Source: Bradyrhizobium manausense
GTDB lineage: Bacteria; Pseudomonadota; Alphaproteobacteria; Rhizobiales; Xanthobacteraceae
Direction of reading: 5' to 3'
NCBI RefSeq assembly: GCF_018131105.1
Contig: NZ_JAFCJI010000001.1
Coordinates: 186,001 to 250,000 of the forward strand
Length of the DNA stretch: 64,000 bases
Below the pieces are notes generated by a model. The model ran no database searches. It saw nothing but the letters and a program-made list of their open reading frames with translations, and was not told the DNA's origin. Positions 25,435 to 34,111 of this stretch are shown here, one piece after another; position 1 is the first letter of the stretch, and every line of letters begins with the position of its first letter. The position numbers and the translations under genes were made by a program.

Positions 25435-26897
25435 GAATAGATGCGGACCAATTCACGGGCATGCTCCGGAACAGCAAGCTTTGCGTCTCTGGTCCGCGTC
25501 GCCGTTTCGCAGGATAGCCAAAAATAGTTTCCCTGGGGATCGATAACCAGCCTCTCGGGAGAAAAGTTGGAAAGTATCACCGACAGATATGGAACGGTCG
25601 AGAACCACGCCAAAGGCGCCAGGGTCGGAGGGAGCCGCTGCGACGACACGAATTGCGGATTGCCGAGCGCGGGATCGGACTCGTTGCTCGCCGCGAGCGA
25701 CGTAACTGCTGCGCGATAGTCGGACCACCGCGAGAGGAATTTACCGGTCTCCACGAGGTGGATTGCAAGCACGATGACGAACATCGAGGCGACGGCGCAT
25801 GAAAGCTGATGCGACGGGGACACCAGAGTACGTTGCAACCAAGCCAGTCGTCCATCGGTGAGCCCCTCGCTGGTCAAGGCAGCGATTGCGGCCAGTCCGC
25901 CCAACAGCGGAGTGACAATCACCAGCACGGTTCTTAGATAGTAGCGGCTGCTGGCATGGATGGATTTGTCACAACAAAGATAGTACCCGACGACGAGCAC
26001 GAGCATGAACGCCAAGGCGACAATGCAGGCATGGCGCAGTCCTGCCAGCGACAGCGTTGTCCCGAGGACGGCATAAGCCGCGACCGCGCCCATCAGCAAG
26101 ATAACCACTTCGACCTTGAAGAGTTCGGGGTCGAAGAAATGCAACGCGGCCCGGACAAATGCGTCTGCATAGTAAGCATCAGGTGGAAAGAAGACCTTTG
26201 CCACCACTGCGGCCGCCAGAATGAGGATCAGGCTGACAGCCCCCCTCAAAAATGGCGCGCTGCGAAAGCCACGCAATGCGAGCGTGAACAGAAGTCCCAG
26301 CAGCAATACGAAGGCACCTTCGTGCGAGAAGGCCAGTAATAGCCAGGACACGAAGACAGACGCGCCTCCTGCGACGGTTCGTCGCGCATAGTGGCTGAGC
26401 GCGAGAGCGGGCCAGAAGATGGTGTGCGCGAGCCACATCTCCGTCGGAAAGCCGAAGACGAGCGGGCAAAGCAGTGCCGTGGAGCCGCACGCGTAGACGA
26501 AAATGACGCGACCTCGTGACTGGTCCGCGGCGTAGGTCAACCATAGTCCGAGCAATGGGAGAGCGTTGAACAGGAATCCATAGGCAGTAATCCCAATCCA
26601 CGGGCTCGCGGTCATTCTGACGAGCGTCTCTGCAGGCAACAGGGTGAGCAGATAGACCGACGTGCGGCCGGAAATATTATGCCAATGGTAGGCCCACACA
26701 TCCCTTACGGCCACCGCATAGGAGAACATCGCCCCATCGCCGTAGAGCTCGAGCTGATTCAAAGGGGCGAGCACGGCAAATGCGAGCGACCACCCCAGGC
26801 CGCCCACGACGACGAGGCGCGGCAGGACATTGTCGCTAAGGATTTGAGATCGGCTGCGCATCTCGGCGGCGCCCGTCAAAGGGCCGAGGCGGCGCAC
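25419..26897 (-). CDS. Polytopic membrane protein of unknown function
   Basis: This protein of about 480-492 residues has roughly ten hydrophobic spans between residues 25 and 375, then a soluble C-terminal part of about 110 residues. An early extracytoplasmic loop contains LYGDGAMFSYAVAVRDVWAYHWHNISGR, which has the acidic residue after the first span seen in GT-C type lipid-linked glycosyltransferases. That is suggestive, not proof. The start is GTG 26897 or ATG 26861. It lies between the GTP cyclohydrolase and HAD genes and overlaps the latter. Confidence 0.75.
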   Translation of the reverse strand: MRRLGPLTGAAEMRSRSQILSDNVLPRLVVVGGLGWSLAFAVLAPLNQLELYGDGAMFSYAVAVRDVWAYHWHNISGRTSVYLLTLLPAETLVRMTASPWIGITAYGFLFNALPLLGLWLTYAADQSRGRVIFVYACGSTALLCPLVFGFPTEMWLAHTIFWPALALSHYARRTVAGGASVFVSWLLLAFSHEGAFVLLLGLLFTLALRGFRSAPFLRGAVSLILILAAAVVAKVFFPPDAYYADAFVRAALHFFDPELFKVEVVILLMGAVAAYAVLGTTLSLAGLRHACIVALAFMLVLVVGYYLCCDKSIHASSRYYLRTVLVIVTPLLGGLAAIAALTSEGLTDGRLAWLQRTLVSPSHQLSCAVASMFVIVLAIHLVETGKFLSRWSDYRAAVTSLAASNESDPALGNPQFVSSQRLPPTLAPLAWFSTVPYLSVILSNFSPERLVIDPQGNYFWLSCETATRTRDAKLAVPEHARELVRIYSCLHR

Positions 26898-26918
26898 GAC
26901 CAGGTACGCATGGTCATG

Positions 26919-28043
26919 CTATGCATCATTCACGGTCGGAATTGCCAAGCCATTCAGCTGGTGCCCCGAGCGCCTTGCCTTCGTCGTGAGATAGCGCAAA
27001 TTGTGGGAATTGACCGGAGCCTCGAGTGGAATGCGGCCGCAGACTTCGACTCCTGCATTCGACAAGCCGTCGAGCTTCGAGGGATTGTTGGTCAGCAAAA
27101 CGATCCGCGTACAGTCGAGAGCGTGTAACATAGCCGCCGCGACATCATAGCTACGCTCATCGTCCTCGAAGCCCAGCATCGTGTTTGCGTCGTGCGTGTC
27201 AAAGCCTTGGTCCTGCAATCGGTATGCACGCATCTTGTTCGCAAGACCGATGCCGCGGCCCTCCTGAGCCAGATACAGGATGATCCCGCCGCCGAGACCT
27301 TCCAGGCGATTGAGCGCCAGTTGCAACTGATCGCCACAGTCGCATCGTCGCGAACCGAAGACATCTCCGGTCAGGCATGCGGAATGAAGCCGCACTGGAA
27401 CGGGCGCTGAGAGATCCAGTTTTCCGACAATTACGGCGACCTGGTCGGCGCCAAGGGCGTCCCGAAAGACAACGAAGCGCGCGGAAACACCTGATGATAG
27501 GGGGATGGACGCGTCGCTCGCGATCATCAAGGCGTGCGCTGAGGACCCCGCAAAATCGTCGACGGCCGCGACATCGACGCCAACGACTGACTGCATGACG
27601 TCGTCCTTGCCCGGCTGCATGCGAGCCGCAAGTACTGCCGGCAAGTTACGGCTCAGCTTCATCAGCCTGATGGCGGCTGCGGCGACACAACCGGCCGGTC
27701 GCGCCTCCCAGGAAGCATGTCGCCGTGCGTCAGTTGCGAGCGCCACGATACGTTCGGCGCTCGTACCCGAGGGAATGGCAAGCGCCATGGGTGTCGATGT
27801 GTCGATCCCCATCGCCCGCGAACGCTGGGGCGGAAGAAGCATGCACGGGATACCCGGACTGCACAGCGAGCGGAATTCATTGAACCTTCGATCATTCAGG
27901 CCGTCGACCGGAAGCACAACCCAGTCTCCATCGCCGTCCTGAAGGCGGACGGGACGCCGCGCCTGCAACTCGCTCAGCGCACGACTGACGCCACGATGCA
28001 TCGCACTACCGAGGAGGGTGGAATGTTCTGATAGCGCGCTCAT
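26919..28043 (-). CDS. GTP cyclohydrolase II with decayed RibB-like N-terminal half
   Basis: This 374-residue protein's C-terminal half (about 170-365) is a complete GTP cyclohydrolase II. It has zinc cysteines 223, 234 and 236 (ACLTGDVFGSRRCDCGDQ), EGRGIGL, Tyr274, DERSYD with Arg297, and TNNPSK. It should open GTP to the diaminopyrimidine of early riboflavin synthesis. The N-terminal half aligns in outline with RibB, but the acidic catalytic loop (normally DDEDRENE) is QDGDGDWVV and other active-site residues are gone, so RibB activity is unlikely. The other genes of riboflavin synthesis are absent here. It is divergent from the RibD-reductase gene. Confidence 0.85.
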   Translation of the reverse strand: MSALSEHSTLLGSAMHRGVSRALSELQARRPVRLQDGDGDWVVLPVDGLNDRRFNEFRSLCSPGIPCMLLPPQRSRAMGIDTSTPMALAIPSGTSAERIVALATDARRHASWEARPAGCVAAAAIRLMKLSRNLPAVLAARMQPGKDDVMQSVVGVDVAAVDDFAGSSAHALMIASDASIPLSSGVSARFVVFRDALGADQVAVIVGKLDLSAPVPVRLHSACLTGDVFGSRRCDCGDQLQLALNRLEGLGGGIILYLAQEGRGIGLANKMRAYRLQDQGFDTHDANTMLGFEDDERSYDVAAAMLHALDCTRIVLLTNNPSKLDGLSNAGVEVCGRIPLEAPVNSHNLRYLTTKARRSGHQLNGLAIPTVNDA

Positions 28044-28185
28044 CCGGGGGACCTTCTTTGGCTGGGCCCGTTACGTACAACACCTAAAGTCCTCGACCAT
28101 TCCAAAACAAATCAGATGGATTTTCCGGGACATCTGGCCAATAGTAGCATCGATAACGCTCCATCTTCGGAAATTTGTTTTGGCC

Positions 28186-28995
28186 GTGCTATTCACCAAA
28201 CCCTCAACGCGCAAGTTTGCCTCTCCCGATGCGTGGGAAGCCTTCGTGGAGCTGTTTCGCAGCGAACGACCCCGTGCGTCTCAGGCCTGGGACGATGTGT
28301 TTGGTCCGCTGTGGAGCGGAGACATCGACGATCTGGTGATCGTCGGGCAAGTCGGACAATCGCTCGATGGCCATGTGGCGACGGCGACGGGTCATTCCAA
28401 ATATGTCAACTGCCCCGCCGGCATCGATCACTTGCATCGGTTGCGCGCACTGGTGGATATCGTTGTTGTCGGAGTCGGGACCGCATTGGCTGACAACCCG
28501 CAATTGACGGTCAGGCAAGTCTTTGGTCCGCAGCCAGCCCGCGCCGTGATCGATCCAAAGGGACGGCTCGGAAAGGATGCCCGGCTGTTTGCCGACGATG
28601 GCGTTCGACGCCTGCTGATTACAGCCGAGGGTTCCAATACGATTGCGCCCGCGGGCGTCGAGATCGTTGCTCTACCCTCGGAAAACGGAAACATCGCACC
28701 GTCTGCCATCGCGGCTTACCTGAGGCGAGCGGGAATGCGGCGGATACTGATCGAGGGCGGCGCCGATACGGTCTCGCGCTTTCTCGCCGCTCGTTGCCTT
28801 GACCGGTTGCATGTGACGGTCGCCCCACTGATGTTGGGCGCAGGAGGACCTGGTATCGCACTGCCGCCGCTCGAGCGTGCCGATCAGGCGCACCGGATGC
28901 CGACGCGCATTCATAAGATCGGCGATGACGTGCTGTTCGATTGTGACTTGTCGGCTCAGCGCTTTGTGATCGGCGAGGCGAAGAAGTCAACGTGA
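28186..28995 (+). CDS. RibD-type reductase domain protein (no deaminase domain)
   Basis: This protein of about 269 residues has the RibD C-terminal/DHFR-like reductase fold. Motifs are VIVGQVGQSLDGHVAT near the N-terminus, VDIVVVGVGTALADNPQLTVR, IEGGADTVSRFL and the ending VTVAPLMLGAGGPG. It probably uses NADPH to reduce a ribosylaminopyrimidine to its ribityl form. It lacks the deaminase domain of bifunctional RibD. The start is uncertain: the frame is open from 28018, and GTG 28186 is the most reasonable start before the conserved part. Its 3' end overlaps the convergent methyltransferase gene by 40 bases. Confidence 0.82.
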   Translation: MLFTKPSTRKFASPDAWEAFVELFRSERPRASQAWDDVFGPLWSGDIDDLVIVGQVGQSLDGHVATATGHSKYVNCPAGIDHLHRLRALVDIVVVGVGTALADNPQLTVRQVFGPQPARAVIDPKGRLGKDARLFADDGVRRLLITAEGSNTIAPAGVEIVALPSENGNIAPSAIAAYLRRAGMRRILIEGGADTVSRFLAARCLDRLHVTVAPLMLGAGGPGIALPPLERADQAHRMPTRIHKIGDDVLFDCDLSAQRFVIGEAKKST

Positions 28996-29765
28996 CCGAC
29001 CCGCATCGTTGAGATGCCGTCGCTTAGGGCGTTCTTTCGATCATTGAGCCAGTGGTCCAGGTCGGCGCGTGATAGCGCCCGAATTTCACTTGCGGCCGCG
29101 GCCCAGCCGTCGAGCAATTCGGCCTGCATGTTCTGATCGCCGGGCCCGATTGCCCAGTCCGAAATGCCTGAGGTTACCGAGTACCCGATTTCTTCAAACC
29201 TTGAGATCGCGACCGCAGCACCCGACGGGCCCAGTGCGGGCCCGAATCCCTTGTCGGTCTGCTGGTGTGCGTTGACGGCCGAGACGACCGCCGCATCGAG
29301 TGGATGGGATGGCGATAGCGTGATGCGCCCGTCATAGCTCAGCGCCGCGTAAACCGGCAATGCGTTCGCTCTTGTGCAATGGACCAGCCGGGCCAGCCAC
29401 TCATCGGATACGAGGTCGAGCAGAGCCGAGGTCGTGACGAGATCGATCCTGCCGTTTAGCACTCCCTCGAATCCTGTGGTGAGATCCAGTTCGATCGGAT
29501 TCAGGTCGATGCGCCCAGGTGACGATCCGCTCCCGGCAGTCGCCAGCAGAAGCGGGTCATTGTCCACCAGGTCCCAACGTTGCTGTGCCGGCAAGCGCCC
29601 CGCGAGCGCGCGCAATGTCGCCCCCGTGCCGCAAGCAAGATCAACGATCCCGAGAGAAGGATGCGAACGGAACCTCGCGGACACGGCATCGAGTACGATC
29701 GGGTTTCTCGCTCGCACGTCGTGCGGCTCTCGCAGGCTCAGCCACTCTATTGAAAAGCCGCTCAT
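28956..29765 (-). CDS. Class I SAM-dependent methyltransferase
   Basis: This 269-residue protein has a Rossmann methyltransferase fold: motif I VDLACGTGATLRAL, the acidic end of strand 2 WDLVDNDPLLL, and a motif IV-like LVTTSALLDLVS. The acceptor is unknown. The ATG at 29765 overlaps the stop of the glycosyltransferase gene by four bases. Homology fades before that Met, so the longer frame (to 29840) is not used. It is the last gene of a four-gene operon (dehydrogenase, PTPS-like, glycosyltransferase, methyltransferase). Confidence 0.83.
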   Translation of the reverse strand: MSGFSIEWLSLREPHDVRARNPIVLDAVSARFRSHPSLGIVDLACGTGATLRALAGRLPAQQRWDLVDNDPLLLATAGSGSSPGRIDLNPIELDLTTGFEGVLNGRIDLVTTSALLDLVSDEWLARLVHCTRANALPVYAALSYDGRITLSPSHPLDAAVVSAVNAHQQTDKGFGPALGPSGAAVAISRFEEIGYSVTSGISDWAIGPGDQNMQAELLDGWAAAASEIRALSRADLDHWLNDRKNALSDGISTMRVGHVDFFASPITKR

Positions 29766-30814
29766 GCGAAGCGTTCGAGTACGCGTGCGAAGGCGGCACC
29801 GGAGCTGCGCCAGGACGGTAGCGTCTTCGCCGCGGCCCATGCAGTCGACGACATCCGGTCTCGTAGTTCCGGATCGGTCATGACGGCTCTTAGTGCACCG
29901 GCCAGGGCGATTTTGTCGTCGGCTGTCACAAGCAAGCCCGCGCCGTCGGGAACTGTCCGCGATATCGCTCCCGCAGTCGTCCCGACAATGGGAAGCCCTC
30001 GCGACAATGCCTCCGCATAAGCCATGCCATATCCTTCGAACCGGGACGCAAGCACGAATACATCGGCCGTATGATACAACTCTTCAAGTCGTTCGGGCTG
30101 TACGGCACCGACCATCGCTATTCGATCGCTCAATCCGAGGCTGTCGATACAGCTGCGCACATGAGCGGTCTCGACTGAGTCCCTGGTCAGGTCGCCGACG
30201 ATCGTGAGCCGCCACGGAAGGTCCGTCAGCGTGCCGAAGGCGGCAGTCAGCATGCCGAAGCCTTTGCGGGGCACAACCGCTCCGACGGACAGCAAATGAA
30301 GGGCGTCGCTTTGACTCCCGCGCGCCCGCGACACGGGATCGTTGCCCGGGTTGATCACCGTGACTCTCGCCGACGGAACGCCATAGTCGGATAAGACGAG
30401 CTGTGAAGTCGTCGTGCTGGTCACGACGACTTCACGCATGTGAGCGAGCGCCGCCCGCTCGCTCTGGCGAAGTGAGCTTATCTGTTCGCTGGACAGACCC
30501 CATTCCAGCGCGAGGGGATGATGCACCAGCCCGAGCAGGGGATTTCGCTTGGCCAGTCTTGCTGCGACGTCAGGCAAGACACCGAGAGCGAGTCCGTCGA
30601 GCACAAGAGGGACACCGGCAGGCACCTCGAGCAACCGAGACTCCGCCCGGTCGCGGGCCGCACCGTCGGCGAAGGGAAATCCCGCCCCCAGATCCAGGTA
30701 TTCGGCGCTCCAGCCGAGTTCGCGAAGTTCGGAGATGATCCGACGGTCATACGCGAAGCCGCCCGTGGGCGTATCGAGGCTGCCTGGGGCGGCAAGGACG
30801 ACACGTCTCACCAC
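29762..30814 (-). CDS. Family 4 glycosyltransferase
   Basis: This 350-residue GT-B enzyme has an N-terminal acceptor domain with [13 protein letters not shown]. Its C-terminal donor domain has [21 protein letters not shown], and the GT4 signature [27 protein letters not shown] containing the E-x7-E motif. It has no signal peptide or membrane helix. It transfers a sugar from a nucleotide donor; donor and acceptor are unknown. The start overlaps the PTPS-like gene by seven bases. In this context the acceptor may be a small pyrimidine or pterin molecule, which is inference. Confidence 0.88.
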   Translation of the reverse strand: MVRRVVLAAPGSLDTPTGGFAYDRRIISELRELGWSAEYLDLGAGFPFADGAARDRAESRLLEVPAGVPLVLDGLALGVLPDVAARLAKRNPLLGLVHHPLALEWGLSSEQISSLRQSERAALAHMREVVVTSTTTSQLVLSDYGVPSARVTVINPGNDPVSRARGSQSDALHLLSVGAVVPRKGFGMLTAAFGTLTDLPWRLTIVGDLTRDSVETAHVRSCIDSLGLSDRIAMVGAVQPERLEELYHTADVFVLASRFEGYGMAYAEALSRGLPIVGTTAGAISRTVPDGAGLLVTADDKIALAGALRAVMTDPELRDRMSSTAWAAAKTLPSWRSSGAAFARVLERFA

Positions 30815-31209
30815 AAGGGAGCCTCGTATTGCGCGCGTGCGACGTGCGACTCCGAGATCGTGATACGAAGTCCTTTCAGCTCGCGGCCCGGACGACCAAG
30901 CGCGCCATCGCGAGCCGGCTTTGCGAGCGCGTCATGGATATGCTTGGACAAGAATTCTGTCGTTGTGTTTATCCCTCTGAACTCCGGTACCTCGTCGAGA
31001 TTCCGGTAGTTGAGCGGAGTAAGCACCGCCTTCAACGCATCATGTGCCCGACCGATATCGATCACGATGCCATTGGCATCGAGTGCCTCGGACATGAACG
31101 CCGCATCGACCACGAACGTTGCGCCATGCAACCGCTGCGCGGGCCCAAAGACCTCACCGTGGAAGGAATGGGCGATCATGATGTGATCGCGGACTTCAAC
31201 TGTAAACAC
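30808..31209 (-). CDS. 6-pyruvoyl-tetrahydropterin synthase/QueD-family protein with altered active site
   Basis: This 133-residue protein aligns with PTPS/QueD: an N-terminal strand with AHSF (His14), a [11 protein letters not shown] segment, [37 protein letters not shown] and the final [12 protein letters not shown]. In QueD the second segment reads CxxxHGH. Here the catalytic Cys is Ala24 and the third zinc His is Ala30, while His28 remains. So the normal dihydroneopterin-triphosphate reaction is doubtful, and a changed role is likely. It sits inside a tightly packed operon (9-base gap upstream, 7-base overlap downstream). Confidence 0.8.
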   Translation of the reverse strand: MFTVEVRDHIMIAHSFHGEVFGPAQRLHGATFVVDAAFMSEALDANGIVIDIGRAHDALKAVLTPLNYRNLDEVPEFRGINTTTEFLSKHIHDALAKPARDGALGRPGRELKGLRITISESHVARAQYEAPLW

Positions 31210-31218
31210 TGACGCACC

Positions 31219-32208
31219 TCATTGATAGGCGATGGGCTGACAAAGTACCCCGCTTCGAGCGGCCAGGACCTCAGGCAGCAATTTCGGCAGATCCTTGAAG
31301 GGAATCGGCGGGGCAAGCAATTCATCGAGGCGCGGATCGACCAACAATGCGGCGGCCGCTGCCAGGCGGCGCCCATAAGTCCAACGCGGACGGTGGGACG
31401 CTGCCACTTGGCCCACCTGACTGGACACCAATCGAAGCCGGCGGCTGTGAAACGGCCCTCCCAGCAGGGTTGTGACCGGAGTGTCGCCATACCAGCTCAT
31501 CTCAAGTACCGTCGCCTCATCTCCAGCCAATTCGAGCGCTGTGCGTAGACCGTCAGGAGAGCCGCTCGCGTGAACGACGAGGTCGCAATCGCGGGGAGCG
31601 CTTCCAGGCTCTCTGAAGTGAACCCCGAGCTTTGTGGCCAATTCCTCGCGATCCGGATTTATATCGACCAGCGTAACATCCGTGCCGGGAATCCGGCCGC
31701 AGAGGTAGGCAACCAATGATCCCACGACACCGGCCCCGACGACCGCGATGCGGTCGGCGGGGCCTGGTGCCGCATCCCAAACTCCGTTGAGAGCGGTCTC
31801 CATATTGGCAGTCAGCACCGCACGTTTCGGCGGCACATCCTCGGGCAGCACAAGAACTGCCGTCGACCGCACGTTGAAGAGGGTCTGATGAGGGAAGAGC
31901 GCAAAGACGTTCTTGCCTTGCAAACGTCCTTCGGCGTGCTCGACTTGCCCGACGGCGGAATAGCCATACTTGACTGGAAAAGGAAACCGGCCCGTCATGA
32001 ACGGAGCCCGCATTCTTTCGAATTCGGACGCAGGAATCCGTCCTCCAAATACAAGCGACTCTGTCCCACGGCTGACGGCGCTATAGAGCGTCCTGACCCG
32101 AACCTCGTCGGCTTCCGGCGCGGCTATTGGCTCCTGGCGAAGCTCGATCCGTCCGGATTCGCAGTACCAGAGAGCGGATGCAACATCGACGGATGGGTCA
32201 ACAGCCAT
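31219..32208 (-). CDS. MDR-superfamily (zinc-type alcohol dehydrogenase-like) oxidoreductase
   Basis: This 329-residue protein has a GroES-like N-terminal domain (VRVRTLYSAVSRGTES, YGYSAVGQVEHAEG) and a Rossmann domain (IAVVGAGVVGSLVAYL, then VDINPDR, a NAD(P) site). The cysteine and His-Glu ligands of the catalytic zinc are absent (SRGTES in place of C-x-TD), so it probably works without zinc, like quinone-type or BchC-like members. It is the first gene of the operon leading to the PTPS-like, glycosyltransferase and methyltransferase genes. The 140-base gap to the divergent OpgH-like gene should hold its promoter. Confidence 0.83.
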   Translation of the reverse strand: MAVDPSVDVASALWYCESGRIELRQEPIAAPEADEVRVRTLYSAVSRGTESLVFGGRIPASEFERMRAPFMTGRFPFPVKYGYSAVGQVEHAEGRLQGKNVFALFPHQTLFNVRSTAVLVLPEDVPPKRAVLTANMETALNGVWDAAPGPADRIAVVGAGVVGSLVAYLCGRIPGTDVTLVDINPDREELATKLGVHFREPGSAPRDCDLVVHASGSPDGLRTALELAGDEATVLEMSWYGDTPVTTLLGGPFHSRRLRLVSSQVGQVAASHRPRWTYGRRLAAAAALLVDPRLDELLAPPIPFKDLPKLLPEVLAARSGVLCQPIAYQ

Positions 32209-32348
32209 TTTTGCGGTCTCATGGTGGAATTCCTGCCCTCACGGCGTGTTATAGACGAGTGCCCGGGCTGGTCCAAGCGAGCGGTGCCGCAGCGGGAAAC
32301 TCGCGACGAAAAGCCGCTTGCTGCAAGGGCACTCTTGAAGCTGACCAG

Positions 32349-34106
32349 ATGATGATTTTTGCGAGGCGAGTTGCGTTCGCCATCCTGTGTTTGGGCACGA
32401 TGGCATGGACGCTTTGGTTGGCCGTGCTTGCATTGATGCCGGGCGGATTTGGACTGCTTGACGCGGCGGCTCTCGGCCTGTTCGCGATCATTCTGCCCTG
32501 GATGGTGGTCGGATTTTGGAATGCAGTCATCGGGTTCGTCATTCTGCGATTCTCCAGCGATCCGGTCGCAGCGGTTCTGCCGATCGCCGGAGCTGTACGA
32601 GGCGACGAGCCTGTCGTGGCGGCGACCGCCATCCTCATGTGCGTACGCAACGAGCAGCCTGCTCGCATCATCAGAAATATCGAGCCGGTGCTGGAAGGGC
32701 TCCATGCGTCCGGCTTTGGCGCTCGCTTTCATCTCTACATCCTCAGCGATACCGATGATTCCGAGACGGCAGTTCTGGAAGAGCACCGCTTTTCGGAATT
32801 GGTGACCGCCTGGCGCGGCCGGATGGCGATCACTTATCGCCGGCGCGCGTCGAATACCGGCTTCAAGGCCGGAAATATCCGGGAGTTTTGCGAGCAGTGG
32901 GGAGCGCGCCACGAATTGGCAGTCACGCTCGATGCGGACAGCTACATGCCGTCCGATGCAATTCTTCGGCTCGTTCGCATCATGCAGCTCGATGCCAGAA
33001 TCGGAATCCTCCAGGGCCTGATTGTCGGCCTGCCGTCGACGAGCCTGTTTGCACGTGTCTTCCAGTTCGGAATGCGGCTTGGAATGCGTTCCTACACGAT
33101 TGGAAGTGCCTGGTGGCAGTCCGACTGCGGCCCCTATTGGGGACACAATGCAGTGTTGCGGCTCGAGCCGTTTATCAGACATTGCCACCTTCCGCCGCTA
33201 ACGACGGCAAGCGGGGAGGAGGTCCACATTCTCAGCCACGATCAGATCGAGGCTGTCATGATGCGTGCTGCCGGCTACCATGTGAGAGTGCTTCCGCGAG
33301 AAGACCTTGGTTGGGAAGAGAACCCGCCAACCCTGCTGGAATTCATGCAGCGCGACCTGCGTTGGTGCCAGGGAAACATGCAATACTGGCGCTTTCTGCT
33401 GCGTCCCGGACTCAATCTCGTCAGTCGATATCAACTGGCCTTGGCCATTCTGATGTTCATCGGCTCGCCGGCCTGGATCGGGTTGCTTGCACTGACGACC
33501 GGCATGCTCGTGCTATGCGATACCCCCGCGAACATTGTTCGACCGGACGCGGGAGAGGCATTGCTGGTCTGGTTGCTCGTGATGTGGTTCTCGCCCAAGA
33601 TCGCACGTGCCCTCGATGTGCTGTTTTCATCACGCGAGCGTCAGGCGTTCGGGGGCGCAAGCCGGTTCATTCTGAATTTCGCGATCGAGACTGTTTTCTC
33701 GATTCTCCTGTCCCCCATTCTCTGGATCAGCCATACGATCTTTCTGGCAGGTCAACTGTTGAACCGCGAAATCCGGTGGTCGGGCCAGATTCGTGACGAT
33801 CACGTCGTGCCGTGGAAGCTGGCTTGGCTCCGGCTGTGGCCGCAGACTCTGGTAGGCTGCCTCTCGCTAGGGCTCGTATTGATGACTCAGTCGTGGGCAT
33901 TCCCTTACATGCTCCTGCTTGCTGCCGGTCCGGCTGTGGCGGTGCCGCTTGCTGTCCTCACGGCGCAGCCTGTTTTGGGAGAACTGTCTGCCCGCTTGGG
34001 CATCGCTCGCCTTCCGGAAGAAACGGCGACGCCGGAAGATCTGCTGGATCTGGCACTGCCGGCGATCGAGTCGGCAAACCGACAGCCGTTGGCGACATCG
34101 AGCTAG
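32349..34106 (+). CDS. OpgH/MdoH-like membrane glucosyltransferase
   Basis: This 585-residue processive GT2 enzyme has two N-terminal membrane helices (about 5-65), a cytoplasmic GT domain and four or five C-terminal helices. Motifs match OpgH: LSDTDDSETA, RRASNTGFKAGNI, TLDADSYM, GHNAVLR, EEVHILSHDQIEAVMMRAAGY and QRDLRWCQGN (Q-x2-RW). OpgH makes the linear beta-1,2-glucan backbone of osmoregulated periplasmic glucans. E. coli OpgH is about 850 residues, so this protein lacks most of the N-terminal cytoplasmic extension. No opgG lies beside it. I chose ATG 32349; the longer frame upstream is non-homologous. Confidence 0.85.
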   Translation: MMIFARRVAFAILCLGTMAWTLWLAVLALMPGGFGLLDAAALGLFAIILPWMVVGFWNAVIGFVILRFSSDPVAAVLPIAGAVRGDEPVVAATAILMCVRNEQPARIIRNIEPVLEGLHASGFGARFHLYILSDTDDSETAVLEEHRFSELVTAWRGRMAITYRRRASNTGFKAGNIREFCEQWGARHELAVTLDADSYMPSDAILRLVRIMQLDARIGILQGLIVGLPSTSLFARVFQFGMRLGMRSYTIGSAWWQSDCGPYWGHNAVLRLEPFIRHCHLPPLTTASGEEVHILSHDQIEAVMMRAAGYHVRVLPREDLGWEENPPTLLEFMQRDLRWCQGNMQYWRFLLRPGLNLVSRYQLALAILMFIGSPAWIGLLALTTGMLVLCDTPANIVRPDAGEALLVWLLVMWFSPKIARALDVLFSSRERQAFGGASRFILNFAIETVFSILLSPILWISHTIFLAGQLLNREIRWSGQIRDDHVVPWKLAWLRLWPQTLVGCLSLGLVLMTQSWAFPYMLLLAAGPAVAVPLAVLTAQPVLGELSARLGIARLPEETATPEDLLDLALPAIESANRQPLATSS

Positions 34107-34111
34107 TCGTC

